DNA of 64,000 bases from Hyphomicrobiaceae bacterium (GCA_020637815.1 JACKJS010000001.1:248001-312000); one strand, 5' to 3'; shown: positions 8,097 to 17,535, counted from the stretch's first letter. Numbers and translations: made by a program. Notes: a model not told the origin generated them from the sequence alone.

Positions 8097-9322
8097 CGGG
8101 ACAGACTTTCGTCCGGCTTCCGCCGATAAGGCGACTCCGCGGCGAGAAGTGCGGCGTCCTCGGCCACGGCGTGCCGTTCCTGTGCGAGAAAATCGGCAAC
8201 GGCGCGTCTGAGGCGCGCATCCGCGATGTAGTGGGCGCTATAGGTCTCGGTTGGCAGGTACCCACGGGCGAGCTTGTGTTCCCCTTGTGCGCCGGCCTCG
8301 ACGCGCGCGAGGCCATGGGCGATCGCATAATCGATGGCCTGATAGTAGCAGACCTCGAAATGCAGGAAGTCGTGGCTTTCGAGCGCGCCCCAATAGCGGC
8401 CATACAGCGTATCCGCGCCGATGACGTTGAGAGCGCCGGCGATGTAGTCGCCGCCGCGCTTGGCCATCACCAAGAGAAGCTCGCCGGCCATGCTCTCTCC
8501 GAGCCGGCTGAAGGCCTCCCGTGTGAGATAGGGCCGGCCCCATTTGCGCGCGCCCGTATCCATATAGAAGGTGAAGAACGCGTCCCAATGGGCTTCGGTG
8601 ATGTCACGCCCCGTGATCCATTCGATCTCGATGTCCTCATCCAACGCCGCGCGCCGCTCGCGCCGGATCGTCTTGCGCTTACGTGAGGCGAGCGCGCCGA
8701 GAAAATCGTCGAAGGTCTCGTAGCCCGCGTTGTGCCAGTGGAACTGGCGATCTGTTCGCTGGAGATAGCCGAGTTCGCCGGCAAGCTTCCACTCGTCCTG
8801 CGACATGAAGGTGATGTGGAGGGAAGAGACGTCGAGCTCGTTCGTCAGCGTACGTCCCGCCTCAAGAAGCAGCGCTTGGCGTTCGATCCGCGCGGTTTCG
8901 CCGCGCACCAGCAGGCGCGGCCCGGGTACGGGCGAAAAGGGCACGGCGGCTTGCAGCTTTGGATAATAGTCGCCGCCGGCGCGCATATAGGCCTCGGCCC
9001 AGCCGTGATCGAACACATATTCGCCTTGGCTGTGGCCTTTCAGATAGCAGGGCATGCAGGCCAGCAACCGGCCCTGAGCGTCTTCGAACAAGAGGTGCTG
9101 CGGCAGCCAGCCCGTGTCCCGCGTAGCCGAACCGCTATCCTCGAGGGCGCTCAGAAAAGCATGGGAGACAAATGGGTTGGGCGGCCGTTCTGACCCAGAT
9201 TCACCACGGGCGCAGGCGTCCCACTCCGCGTCTGGAACCTCGGCGATGCGGCGCGCGATCCGCACGGTGGCCGCTGAGGCGTCGTGCAAGGTGGGGTCTG
9301 CGGGTCTGTCGATGTCGCCCAT
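8093..9322 (-). CDS. GNAT-like acyltransferase, COG3146 / peptidoglycan-biosynthesis-like
   Basis: A 409-residue protein of the large soluble family once called DUF482 and related to FemAB/GNAT acyltransferases. WDACARGESGSERPPNPFVS and HAFLSALEDSGS at the N-terminus, HDFLHFEVCYYQAIDYAIAH and VEAGAQGEHKLARGYLP towards the C-terminus are the signatures I recognise. The substrate is unknown; a role in transferring amino acids or acyl groups onto envelope components has been proposed for relatives. MGDIDRP at 9322 is chosen as start because the longer reading overlaps the upstream gene. It is 46 bases downstream of the glycerophosphodiesterase gene and probably in its operon. Confidence 0.85.
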   Translation of the reverse strand: MGDIDRPADPTLHDASAATVRIARRIAEVPDAEWDACARGESGSERPPNPFVSHAFLSALEDSGSATRDTGWLPQHLLFEDAQGRLLACMPCYLKGHSQGEYVFDHGWAEAYMRAGGDYYPKLQAAVPFSPVPGPRLLVRGETARIERQALLLEAGRTLTNELDVSSLHITFMSQDEWKLAGELGYLQRTDRQFHWHNAGYETFDDFLGALASRKRKTIRRERRAALDEDIEIEWITGRDITEAHWDAFFTFYMDTGARKWGRPYLTREAFSRLGESMAGELLLVMAKRGGDYIAGALNVIGADTLYGRYWGALESHDFLHFEVCYYQAIDYAIAHGLARVEAGAQGEHKLARGYLPTETYSAHYIADARLRRAVADFLAQERHAVAEDAALLAAESPYRRKPDESLSR

Positions 9323-9368
9323 GAGCTTCGTTCCGCGATCTTGTGGCTTCCGGGCCCGGCGGGGCCGC

Positions 9369-10115
9369 TTAAGGCACCATCCCCTCGAAGATTGGCGCAT
9401 CGGCGTAACGCAGAGCCCGCTCCAAATCCGCCTCCGACCGGACCGTCCAGGCCAACAGTGGCAATCCGGCGATAAACTTGGCGATCAGCGGTGCGATGGC
9501 CGGCAGCGCACGGATATCGTATGCGACAAATTGGGGGTGCGCGAAGACCGATGTGAGCAGATGCCGCATGGCAAAACGTTGCAGCGTCGTGAGGTGCGTC
9601 TTTGAGAGCTCGTCGGCGAAGCGGCAGGAGACCAGACCGCGTGGCAGGCCGGGCGCAGCTCGCCGGAATTCCGCAACCATGTGAGGGTCGAACGACATCA
9701 CCGCCACGGGACCGCGATATGTTGCGAGTTGCTTGGCGATATTGGCCTCGAACACGCCGTTTCGGCTCTTGTCGCTTTTCACCTCGAGCAGGAGCGGAAC
9801 GGTATCGGCCACGAGTTCGAGGAGCTCGGGCAGGGAGAGGATTCGGTCGCCGCCGCCATCCTTCAGGGCAATCGACCGCAAGGACGCGACATCGCGGGCG
9901 GCGACCGGACCGCTCTCATTCGTCAAGCGCTCGAGTGTCATGTCGTGAAAGACAACCGGCTGATTGTCCGCAGCGCGTTGCAGATCGACCTCGACGGCGA
10001 TTCCTTTGCGCATGGCGGCCTTCACCGCGGAAACGCTATTCTCGACGATCCCGCGCTCGGCATCATGAAGCCCGCGATGGGCGATCGGCCGTCTCAACCA
10101 GTAGAGTTCGCCCAT
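9369..10115 (-). CDS. ugpQ: Glycerophosphodiester phosphodiesterase
   Basis: A 248-residue cytosolic enzyme that hydrolyses glycerophosphodiesters from phospholipid breakdown to glycerol-3-phosphate and an alcohol. The N-terminal IAHRGLHDAERGIVENS carries the catalytic His-Arg pair. VEVDLQRAADNQPVVFHD holds the metal-binding Glu/Asp and the second catalytic His. The length and the absence of a signal peptide fit UgpQ-type enzymes. It lies between the RidA gene and the acyltransferase gene on the same strand, with 32- and 46-base gaps. Confidence 0.9.
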   Translation of the reverse strand: MGELYWLRRPIAHRGLHDAERGIVENSVSAVKAAMRKGIAVEVDLQRAADNQPVVFHDMTLERLTNESGPVAARDVASLRSIALKDGGGDRILSLPELLELVADTVPLLLEVKSDKSRNGVFEANIAKQLATYRGPVAVMSFDPHMVAEFRRAAPGLPRGLVSCRFADELSKTHLTTLQRFAMRHLLTSVFAHPQFVAYDIRALPAIAPLIAKFIAGLPLLAWTVRSEADLERALRYADAPIFEGMVP

Positions 10116-10147
10116 CTACGCCCTCTCTGCACCTGTCATCGTCGAGG

Positions 10148-10612
10148 TTAGTCGATGGCGAAGATTGCGTCGATTTCGACCGCGGCGTTCAGCGGGAGGC
10201 TCGAACACCCCACCGCGATGCGCGTGTGGCGGCCCTTGTCGCCGAGAATCTCGACCATCAGGTCCGACGCGCCATTGATCACCTTGGGATGGTCGGCGAA
10301 GTCCGGCGCCGCGTTGACGAAGCCGTTGAGGCGCATCAGCTGCGTAATCCGGTCCAGGTCTCCAAGGGCTTGCTTGGCCTGAGCCAGGATGTTCAATGCG
10401 CAGAGCTTGGCCGCGGCCTGGCCGGCGTCGAGCTCGACGTTGCGTCCAAGTTGGCCCGTGACGGCGAGCGCGCCGTCTTTCATGGGCAATTGGCCCGAAA
10501 TCAGGAGCTGCCCGTTCATATGGACGAAGGGAACGTAGGTCCCGATTGCGGCCTTTGCTTCGGGGAGCGCAAGGTCCAGCGCCTTGAGCCGTGCTTCGAT
10601 CGTTCCTGCCAT
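10148..10612 (-). CDS. RidA family protein (enamine/imine deaminase-like)
   Basis: A 154-residue YjgF/YER057c/UK114-type protein. RidA proteins hydrolyse reactive enamines and imines released by PLP enzymes, but many subfamilies have unknown substrates. GQLLISGQLPMKDGALAVTG, AAAKLCALNILAQAKQALGD and a terminal VEIDAIFAID are the family pattern. The catalytic Arg of true RidA (in a V-R-x-x-V stretch) is not obvious; the equivalent region reads RITQLMRLNGFVN, so the activity is uncertain. ATG 10612 is preferred over an upstream in-frame start that adds a non-conserved leader. A second RidA protein lies at 31920..32315. Confidence 0.85.
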   Translation of the reverse strand: MAGTIEARLKALDLALPEAKAAIGTYVPFVHMNGQLLISGQLPMKDGALAVTGQLGRNVELDAGQAAAKLCALNILAQAKQALGDLDRITQLMRLNGFVNAAPDFADHPKVINGASDLMVEILGDKGRHTRIAVGCSSLPLNAAVEIDAIFAID

Positions 10613-10815
10613 GATTCCTCCAACACACGAAGTTACAGTCACAGTTGAGCAAATTGCGTCAGGCTGCAAGGCTCACAGGTCAAATCCGAATCCGATAGGC
10701 GGTGTGTGGCTCTGCTCAAGCTCCTTGCCGGAGCGCGGCGTTGGTGACAAAAATTACGCCTCAAACTGACCGTTTGAGGAGGCAGACCGCCTCAAAAGTT
10801 GGGAATTGCGAATAG

Positions 10816-11664
10816 ATGTTAAGCGCCAAACGCCGCTGGCTGCCGGTCCTCGTGTTTCTTGCCGGGTGGGGCGTCTCCCACGAGGCGGACGCTCTTGCCG
10901 CGAGCCATCTTGCGCCCCATCGGGCCATCTACGAAATGTCGCTCGGGGAGGCGCGCTCGGGCTCGAGTATCAGCGCCATCGACGGCCGTATGGTGTTCGA
11001 ATTTACCGGGTCGGAGTGCGACGGCTATTCGCTCAATATGCGCATGGTCACGCAAATGACCGACTCCCAAGGTGAGACCAACCTTTCGGACTTGCGGTCT
11101 TCGACCTGGGAACAGGGTAACGGGAAGAAGTTTCGCTTTCAGTCGGCGCAATATGTGAACGACAAGCTCGGCGAAGTGACGATGGGACGGGCCATCCGGG
11201 ACGCGCCCGAAGGGGACACCGTCACCGTCCGCCTCAGCCAGCCGGCACGCGACGAGCTTGATCTTTCGGGGCCAATTCTGTTTCCGACACAGCATAGCCT
11301 GGCACTGATCGACCGGGCGGTTAAGGGCAAGACCGTGTTCCAGGCGAAGGTCTATGACGGCTCGGAGAAGGGCCGGAAGGTCTACAACACCACCGCCTTC
11401 ATCGGAAAGAAGGTCAGTCCTGGCAGCGAGGACGCCAATCTCGAGAAGGCAGCGAAGGAGCGTAAGCTCAGCGAGTTGCCGTCCTGGCCAGTGTCTATCG
11501 GTTATTTCGATATTGCCAACGGAGATCTCACGCCGAGCTACCAGATCGATTTTCGCCTGTATGAGAACGGCGTCAGCCGGGAACTGCTCATCGATTACGG
11601 CGAGTTCACGGTTCAAGGACGACTAAGCTCACTGGAGTACCTGAAGGAAAAGAAGTGCAAGTAG
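10816..11664 (+). CDS. eipB: EipB-like periplasmic cell-envelope integrity protein (DUF1849)
   Basis: A 282-residue secreted protein. A signal peptide ends near residue 28 (EADALA/ASHL). HRAIYEMSLGEARSGSSISA, VFEFTGSECDGYSLNMRMVT and QGNGKKFRFQSAQYVNDK are the core of the DUF1849 family. In Brucella, EipB is a beta-spiral periplasmic protein needed for envelope integrity. It has a disulfide joining a Cys in the first third with one near the C-terminus; both positions are occupied here (GSECDG and the terminal KKCK). The start at 10816 has a weak ribosome site. It is transcribed divergently from the RidA operon. Confidence 0.88.
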   Translation: MLSAKRRWLPVLVFLAGWGVSHEADALAASHLAPHRAIYEMSLGEARSGSSISAIDGRMVFEFTGSECDGYSLNMRMVTQMTDSQGETNLSDLRSSTWEQGNGKKFRFQSAQYVNDKLGEVTMGRAIRDAPEGDTVTVRLSQPARDELDLSGPILFPTQHSLALIDRAVKGKTVFQAKVYDGSEKGRKVYNTTAFIGKKVSPGSEDANLEKAAKERKLSELPSWPVSIGYFDIANGDLTPSYQIDFRLYENGVSRELLIDYGEFTVQGRLSSLEYLKEKKCK

Positions 11665-11998
11665 CCCAAATACGGAGTGTCTCGCCTCTGGCTGCGCGCT
11701 GAGCCTCACCCATCTGAAAAGGTGCTGATTTCCATCGAAAAATCATGTGTTTCCGTGAATTTCAGCGCCGTTTCAGAGTTTAGTTACAGGTTTGAGGTGA
11801 TAGTGCCTGAAATCATAAGAGGCGAAAGACACTATGTTTTGGAGGACAAGAACTAATCCGGCGGCGCGCGCTGAAAAGCCTGCGCCAGGATCGGTGCCAA
11901 TGGCGGCCTCCATGCCGACATCCATGCTGCCGTTGCGTATGGCGCAACGTGGCAGAATGCCCGACCGTGATGGACTCGAACCGCCGGGACCTAAGCCG
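11665..11998. other. Intergenic region eipB-divK, no gene seen
   Basis: An in-frame extension of divK runs back to 11834 but has no ribosome site and its Ala/Pro-rich translation is unlike any DivK, so it is not called. The stretch around 11730-11830 is AT-rich and is the likely divK promoter region. I found no full CtrA site (TTAA-N7-TTAA), although divK is often cell-cycle regulated. Confidence 0.5.
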
Positions 11999-12373
11999 AT
12001 GACGAAGACAGTGCTGATAGTCGAGGACAACGAGCTCAATATGAAGCTCTTCCACGATCTTCTCGATGCGCATGGCTACAAGACGCTACAAACCCGCAAC
12101 GGTGTGGAGGCCTTGGAGCTGGCGCGCGAGCACCGCCCCGACCTCATCCTCATGGATATTCAGTTGCCCGAGGTCTCGGGGCTCGAAGTCACGAAGTGGC
12201 TCAAGGAAGACGACGAGCTTCGAGAAATTCCCGTCGTTGCCGTAACGGCCTTTGCCATGAAGGGCGACGAGGAGCGCATTCGAGAAGGAGGCTGCGAGGC
12301 CTATATCTCAAAACCGATCTCGGTGATGATGTTTCTGGATACGGTCAAGCAGTTCATCGGCGAGGCTCGCTGA
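11999..12373 (+). CDS. divK: DivK, single-domain response regulator of cell polarity
   Basis: A 124-residue stand-alone receiver domain. Phosphorylated DivK controls the DivJ/PleC/DivL-CckA network and so CtrA activity and asymmetric division. Asp53 in LILMDIQLPE is the phosphoacceptor, the acidic pair is in VLIVEDNELNMKLF, and the conserved Lys is in YISKPISV. The very close match around NELNMKLFHDLLDAHGYKT separates DivK from generic receivers. ATG 11999 gives the family length. The next gene, pleD, starts 5 bases after its stop, the arrangement known from Caulobacter and rhizobia. Confidence 0.95.
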   Translation: MTKTVLIVEDNELNMKLFHDLLDAHGYKTLQTRNGVEALELAREHRPDLILMDIQLPEVSGLEVTKWLKEDDELREIPVVAVTAFAMKGDEERIREGGCEAYISKPISVMMFLDTVKQFIGEAR

Positions 12374-12377
12374 ACAT

Positions 12378-13751
12378 ATGACTGCGCGCGTCCTCATCGT
12401 CGACGACATGTTGGCCAATTTGAAGCTGCTTGAAGCGCGGCTCATGGCCGAATATTTCGAAGTCCGTACGGCGATCAGCGGCGCGGAAGCCCTACAAATC
12501 TGCAACAGCGAGCCGCCCGACGTCATTCTGCTCGACATTATGATGCCAGGTATGGACGGCTTCGAGGTCTGCCGGCGGCTCAAGTCGAATTTCAAAACGC
12601 AGTATATCCCCGTGGTCATGGTCACGGCGCTCGATCACCCCAACGACTTGCTGAAGGGGCTTGAGGCCGGTGCCGACGATTTTCTGACGAAACCCGTCGA
12701 CGATCTTGCACTGATTACCCGGGTCAAGAATCTCGCACGGCTCAAGCGTCTGACCGACGAGATGCTCATGCGCGCCACGACCCGGGAGCAGATGGGTTCC
12801 GTGGACGCGGTTGGCGGGGCTGTCCTGCAGGCCGGACGCGGCGGACGGATTCTTTTGGTTGAAGACCGGAAGGCGGCCGCAAACCGCATTGTCACGGCCT
12901 TGGATGCCGACCACGACGTCACTTACGTCACCGACCCGGCAAACGCTCTGATCGAGGCGCCCGACGGCGAATACGACCTTCTGATTGTCAGCCTCAATCT
13001 GGAAGATGCGGACGGCCTGCGTCTGTGCTCTCAGGTGCGCTCGCTCGACCGAACGCGGCATCTGCCAATCATGATCGTGGTCGAACCCGGCGAGGAGGCG
13101 CGGCTCCATCGCGGTCTCGACATGGGCGTGAATGACTACATCGTTCGCCCAGTCAACACGAGCGAGCTGCTGGCTCGGGTACGGACCCAGGTGAAGCGGA
13201 AACGCTACGCCGACTTCCTGCGCTCCCGGCTCGAGCAGACGGTCGAAATGGCGGTGCTGGACCCGCTGACGGCGCTTCACAATCGCCACTACCTTAACAG
13301 CCACATGAAGACGCTGTTCGAGGAATCGGCCGATCGCGGCCGTGCTCTGTCCGTCATGCTGATCGATGTGGATCACTTCAAGTCGATCAACGACACCTAT
13401 GGGCACGACGCGGGGGACGAGGTCCTGCGGGAGCTGGCGCTCCGGCTCAAGCGCAACATTCGCGGTATCGACTTGGCGTGCCGGCTGGGCGGTGAGGAAT
13501 TCGTGGTGGTCATGCCCGACACGAGCATCGACAGCGCGTACCTCGTTGCCGAACGACTCCGACAATGCATCGCCGCTACCCCGTTCTTCGTGGGCGATCA
13601 GAACGGATCGATCGATGTCACGGCAAGCGTCGGCGTTGCTGCGCTCGAATTCGCAGAGGACACGCCGGACCTCATTTTGAAGCGGGCGGATCAAGCCTTG
13701 TATTGCGCCAAGCGCGACGGACGGAACCGGGTCGTCGCGGACGCCGCCTAG
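12378..13751 (+). CDS. pleD: PleD, REC-REC-GGDEF diguanylate cyclase
   Basis: A 457-residue response regulator that makes cyclic di-GMP and controls polar development. The first receiver domain (1-125) has phosphoacceptor Asp53 in VILLDIMMPGMDG. The second (about 154-270) is a degenerate receiver in which the acceptor position reads LIVSLN, as expected for the PleD adaptor domain. The GGDEF domain (about 290-457) has the active-site motif GGEEF near residue 370. RGID five residues before it is the RxxD inhibitory site for product feedback. It is coupled to divK. Confidence 0.96.
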   Translation: MTARVLIVDDMLANLKLLEARLMAEYFEVRTAISGAEALQICNSEPPDVILLDIMMPGMDGFEVCRRLKSNFKTQYIPVVMVTALDHPNDLLKGLEAGADDFLTKPVDDLALITRVKNLARLKRLTDEMLMRATTREQMGSVDAVGGAVLQAGRGGRILLVEDRKAAANRIVTALDADHDVTYVTDPANALIEAPDGEYDLLIVSLNLEDADGLRLCSQVRSLDRTRHLPIMIVVEPGEEARLHRGLDMGVNDYIVRPVNTSELLARVRTQVKRKRYADFLRSRLEQTVEMAVLDPLTALHNRHYLNSHMKTLFEESADRGRALSVMLIDVDHFKSINDTYGHDAGDEVLRELALRLKRNIRGIDLACRLGGEEFVVVMPDTSIDSAYLVAERLRQCIAATPFFVGDQNGSIDVTASVGVAALEFAEDTPDLILKRADQALYCAKRDGRNRVVADAA

Positions 13752-14372
13752 ACACGCCGATAGTTCGTACCCTGCGTATTTCCGCGGAAGCGATTCGCTC
13801 GCGCTTCCCCGGAATGGCGGGCCCAGTGCGGGCTAGGCTTTTCGCGCCAGCCGTTCCAACTTGACACTGCGACTTAGGGTTAATGCTTAACGCTTTACAA
13901 TGCCTAACATTTTATCGTATTAAGCAAAAGGGAACGTTTGATTTCGTTCTTGCTGTTGTTCTTTTTATGCTTTGACTTAGATTCCGAAGACGTCGCGTGG
14001 GAGGCGATCCGGGAACAAGGGCACGGGACTTTCGAGTCGCGGTGACTCCTTGGTTCGTTCTTCCACAACGGAACAGCCCTGCGGAATGCTCAGGTCCGCC
14101 GCATCTCCTGCGTCCGTGGGGTTTGGCCGGTCGGAGCGCGGTAGAGTGGCCTCCTCGTTAGCGCCGCGTTTCGACCGGCCACCTTAATTTGGTGGACTCG
14201 AAGGCCAGCCACGCCGGGTTCGACGCCAAACGAATTCTCAAGAACGCACGTTCCCGCAATAGGTTCACGTTACGAAGCGAGAAGGCGGCCTTTTAGGCCG
14301 GACGCCGCCGGCAAGGCCAAGCGGCCAAGGTGCGAGGCAGGGGCCGGTCCGCACCCCGCGTCGCGCGAGACC
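13752..14372. other. 620-bp intergenic region between pleD and rpmG; possible untranslated RNA
   Basis: No convincing reading frame is present on either strand. Positions 13870-13980 are markedly AT-rich and look like a promoter region. About 350 bases of GC-rich, hairpin-rich sequence follow, including CCACC-TTAATTT-GGTGG at 14179-14195. Near 14290-14315 GGCGGC/GCCGCC and GGCC-TAAAA-GGCC could terminate rpmG on the minus strand. I searched by eye for RNase P RNA, SRP RNA and permuted tmRNA signatures and did not find them. Confidence 0.4.
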
Positions 14373-14540
14373 TTACTTGATCTTGGCTTCCTTGAACTCG
14401 ACGTGCTTCCGCGCGACGGGGTCGTATTTCTTGAAGACCATTTTCTCGGTCTGATTCCGCGGGTTCTTCTTGGTCACATAGAAGTAACCGGTCCCAGCGG
14501 TGCTCAGGAGCTTGATCTTTTGGGTGACGGGCTTCGCCAT
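14373..14540 (-). CDS. rpmG: 50S ribosomal protein L33
   Basis: A 55-residue protein of the large ribosomal subunit. MAKPVTQKIKLLSTAGTGYF and VTKKNPRNQTEKMVFKKYDP match alphaproteobacterial L33. It is the version without zinc-binding Cys pairs, as is usual in this class. The start at 14540 gives the family length; the longer in-frame reading adds an unrelated leader. The pleD-rpmG-DUF983-rnr-topA order is common in Hyphomicrobiales. Confidence 0.97.
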   Translation of the reverse strand: MAKPVTQKIKLLSTAGTGYFYVTKKNPRNQTEKMVFKKYDPVARKHVEFKEAKIK

Positions 14541-14650
14541 TGTCGTCCTCGGATAAAATCTGTCAGGAAAATTTGCGCTGGACCCGGCGGCCCGCGTCAA
14601 GTTGCGCGAAACCTAATGTTTCGCGGGCGGAAGTCAAGCTAGGCCGTGCC

Positions 14651-15082
14651 TCATGCCGACGGAGGCGCCAGCTGGTCTCCGATCTCTTCCTTATAGTCGG
14701 GGTCGAAACCGTGCATGAGAAGCGCCCATTGCAGCGAGACCAAGCATCCCTTGATGGGGGCCAGCACGGCCAGCGCCAGCAGGATCGTGAGCGGCAGCCA
14801 GATGACCGCATGCAGCCAAAGCGGAGGGTGATAGGCCATCTCGACGGCAAGCACGAGGCTGACGATGACATGGCCGACGATCACGATGGTGAAATAGGCC
14901 GGAGCGTCGTCGGCCCGATGATGATGCAACGTCTCTCCGCAATGGGCGCAGTGATCGGCCACCTTCAAATAACGCCTGAATATGGAGCCGACGCCGCAGG
15001 CCGGGCATTTCATCATGATGCCCCGCAGAAGCGACTGCTGGAGGGGGCGTGGGCCCGTCGAATAACCTGCTTTCTCCGCCAT
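14651..15082 (-). CDS. DUF983 family membrane protein
   Basis: A 143-residue protein of unknown function. MKCPACGVGSIFRRYLKVAD and HCAHCGETLHHHRADDAP contain two CxxC zinc-ribbon-like pairs. Two membrane helices follow (FTIVIVGHVIVSLVLAVEMA and LHAVIWLPLTILLALAVLAP), and the C-terminus is short and acidic. It begins 44 bases after the end of rnr on the same strand and is probably co-transcribed with it. DUF983 genes commonly follow rnr in alphaproteobacteria; no biochemical role is established to my knowledge. Confidence 0.88.
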   Translation of the reverse strand: MAEKAGYSTGPRPLQQSLLRGIMMKCPACGVGSIFRRYLKVADHCAHCGETLHHHRADDAPAYFTIVIVGHVIVSLVLAVEMAYHPPLWLHAVIWLPLTILLALAVLAPIKGCLVSLQWALLMHGFDPDYKEEIGDQLAPPSA

Positions 15083-15126
15083 TCCTGCTTTCCTCTCGAT
15101 ACCGCCGCCACATGGCTTGCCCGTGT

Positions 15127-17526
15127 TTAGCGGCGTTTTTTTGTCCTTGCGCCCCGAGGGTTGCTCCGGCCACGTGCCTTGCTCCGATCTGGCAGGCGGG
15201 ACTTCGACTGGCCTTGAGCAGTACCGATTTTTCGGCCCTCGCTCAACATATCAAAACGTAGCGCACCGGCTGTCGGAATGGCTTCGACCAGACGGACCTC
15301 CACGAAATCCCCGAGTTGAAAGGCAAGGCCCGTATCTTCACCCACGAGAGCCTGACGGACCTCATCGTGGTAGAAATATTCGTGGCCGATGGCTGATGCC
15401 GGAACGAACCCGTCGGCGCCGGTTTCGCTTAGGCGGACGAAGAGGCCGGAGCGGACGAGACCGGAGACTTTCGCAGGGAACGAGGCACCGATGCGGTCGG
15501 CCAGAAAGGCGGCGATGAGCCGGTCCGTGGTATCGCGTTCGGCGGCCATGGCGCGACGCTCCGTATCGGAGATCGCGCCCGAAATCTCCTCGAGGTCCTC
15601 GATCTCCTTGTCCGTGAGACCGTCTTTGCCGAGCCCGACTGCGCGAATGAGGCCGCGATGCACGATGAGATCGGCATAGCGCCGGATCGGCGACGTGAAA
15701 TGGGCGTAGCGGCGCAGGTTCAGTCCGAAGTGCCCGAGATTACGGGGGCTGTATTCGGCCTGGCTCTGGCTGCGCAGCACCACCTCGGCCACGAGTTCGG
15801 CATTTGGCGATTTGCGGGTCTCGGCGAGGATGCGGTTGAACTGCTCGGGCTTCAGCGTGCCCGCCTTAGGAAGCTTCATATCGATCGTGGCGAGGAAGTC
15901 GCCAAGAGCGACCAGCTTCTCTTTCGAGGGCGCATCGTGGATGCGGTAGATCAGCGGCGACCGCTTGGCCTCCAACGTTTCGGCTGCCGCGACATTGGCC
16001 TGGATCATGAATTCTTCGATCAGCCGGTGGGCATCGAGCCGCGGCGGCGTCGCGATGTCGCGGACGCGACCCTTGTCGTCGAGTAGAATCTTGCGTTCCG
16101 GCAGATCGAGCTCGAGCGGTCCGCGTGCGTCGCGCGCCTTGCTCAGGCTCGCATAGGCGCCCCAGAGAGGCCGCAGCACCGGGTCGAGGAGTGGACCGGT
16201 CGCCTCGTCGGTGCGGCCGTCTATGGCGGCTTGAGCTTGCTCGTAGGACAGGCTTGCGGCGGATCGCATCAGCCCCCGCAAAAAGCGGTGTCCTTTCTTG
16301 CGGCCGCCCTTGTCGAAGACCATACGCACCGCGAGGCAGGGGCGGGGGACGCCCTCCTTCAGCGAGCAGAGTTCGTTGGAGATGCGTTCGGGGAGCATGG
16401 GAACGACGCGGTCCGGGAAATAGACCGAGTTACCGCGCTTGCGCGCTTCCTTGTCGAGCGCGCTTCCGGGCGTGACGTAATGAGCGACATCGGCGATAGC
16501 GACGATAACGATCCAGCCGCCTTCGTTATCAGGGTCCGTGTCCGCTTCGGCGAAGACGGCATCGTCATGATCGCGTGCATCCACGGGGTCGATGGTGAGA
16601 AGCGGGACGTTGCGGAGGTCCTCGCGCTGTCCGAGTTCGACCTCCTTGGCCGCCTCGGCCTCGGCGATTGCCGCCGGCGGGAACTCATCTGGAATGCCGT
16701 GAGCATGGAGGGCGATCAGGCTAATGGCTTGCTGGGCTTCCGGATTGCCTAGCCTTGCGACGATGCGCGCCGTCGGCACGCCATATCTCGCCGAGCGGGC
16801 AATTTCGAAGCGGATCAGTTCGCCGTCTTGCGCGTCTCCCGTCGAGCCCGCCGGGACGGTCCACTCCTTGAGCTGCTTCTTGTCGATGGGATCGATGACG
16901 CCACGCCCGCCGCTCAGAGTACGGAATATCCCGAGGAGACTGCGCGACGCAGTGCGTGGCAGCTTCTTGATGGTGCGGGCATGGTAGGGATAGTCCGCCC
17001 CTGCGCTTTGCGGGGTGATCCGCGCCAGCACGCGGTCGCCGAGGCCCGGCGTGGGTCCGAGATTGCCGCGGCTCTCGACCATGAGGACGCGGGGGGCAGG
17101 GCCGTCTTCCTCGTCCCAGGTCGCGGGGCGGGCCACGAATTCGCCGTCGGCGTCGCGGCTCGCGATTTCCAGCACGGTAACCGCGGGCAGGGCGCCGGGA
17201 CGCGTCAGCTTTCGGCGCGAACCTGCGATGAGACCGTCGTCGGCCATCTCGCGCAGGAGCGATTTCAGAGCAATGCGGTCAGAGCCCTTGATGCCGAACG
17301 CGCGCGCGATCTCGCGCTTGCCAGCTTTCGCAGAGGTGGTCTCGAGAAATTCGACGATCTCTTTCTTCGAGGGAAGGCCGGTCCGAGGTTCCGCTTTGCG
17401 CTTTGGCGGCGCGCCCTTCGCGGCGGGCTTCTTGGCCGGTGCGGTCTTTGCCGCAGGCGTCTTTGCTGTGGCCTTGCGAGAGGCGGCTTTCTTCTTGGGC
17501 GGGGCGGACTTCTTGGTTGTGGCCAC
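15127..17526 (-). CDS. rnr: Ribonuclease R
   Basis: A 799-residue 3'-5' exoribonuclease that degrades structured RNA. The N-terminal ~45 residues are a Lys/Ala-rich basic tail, followed by a winged-helix and cold-shock region. The RNB catalytic domain has LLTIDPVDARDHDDAVFAEA, whose Asp residues bind metal, and HFTSPIRRYADLIVHRGLIR. An S1 RNA-binding domain (VSGLVRSGLFVRLSETGADG) and another basic tail close the protein. It starts 9 bases after the end of topA, so the two form one operon. Confidence 0.96.
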   Translation of the reverse strand: MATTKKSAPPKKKAASRKATAKTPAAKTAPAKKPAAKGAPPKRKAEPRTGLPSKKEIVEFLETTSAKAGKREIARAFGIKGSDRIALKSLLREMADDGLIAGSRRKLTRPGALPAVTVLEIASRDADGEFVARPATWDEEDGPAPRVLMVESRGNLGPTPGLGDRVLARITPQSAGADYPYHARTIKKLPRTASRSLLGIFRTLSGGRGVIDPIDKKQLKEWTVPAGSTGDAQDGELIRFEIARSARYGVPTARIVARLGNPEAQQAISLIALHAHGIPDEFPPAAIAEAEAAKEVELGQREDLRNVPLLTIDPVDARDHDDAVFAEADTDPDNEGGWIVIVAIADVAHYVTPGSALDKEARKRGNSVYFPDRVVPMLPERISNELCSLKEGVPRPCLAVRMVFDKGGRKKGHRFLRGLMRSAASLSYEQAQAAIDGRTDEATGPLLDPVLRPLWGAYASLSKARDARGPLELDLPERKILLDDKGRVRDIATPPRLDAHRLIEEFMIQANVAAAETLEAKRSPLIYRIHDAPSKEKLVALGDFLATIDMKLPKAGTLKPEQFNRILAETRKSPNAELVAEVVLRSQSQAEYSPRNLGHFGLNLRRYAHFTSPIRRYADLIVHRGLIRAVGLGKDGLTDKEIEDLEEISGAISDTERRAMAAERDTTDRLIAAFLADRIGASFPAKVSGLVRSGLFVRLSETGADGFVPASAIGHEYFYHDEVRQALVGEDTGLAFQLGDFVEVRLVEAIPTAGALRFDMLSEGRKIGTAQGQSKSRLPDRSKARGRSNPRGARTKKRR

Positions 17527-17535
17527 GTTTGCCGC

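Noticed and set aside
11834..11998. N-terminal extension of DivK
   Set aside because: The extra 55 codons are in frame, but DivK is a stand-alone receiver of about 120 residues and the extension has no ribosome site or conserved look.
13946..13961. LexA box of alphaproteobacterial type (GTTC-N7-GTTC)
   Set aside because: The two GTTC blocks are 8 bases apart, not 7, and no SOS gene follows.
13752..14372. RNase P RNA, SRP RNA or split tmRNA in the pleD-rpmG spacer
   Set aside because: None of the conserved cores I know (for example the GAGGAAAGTC run of RNase P RNA or an AANDN-type tag reading frame) was found on either strand.
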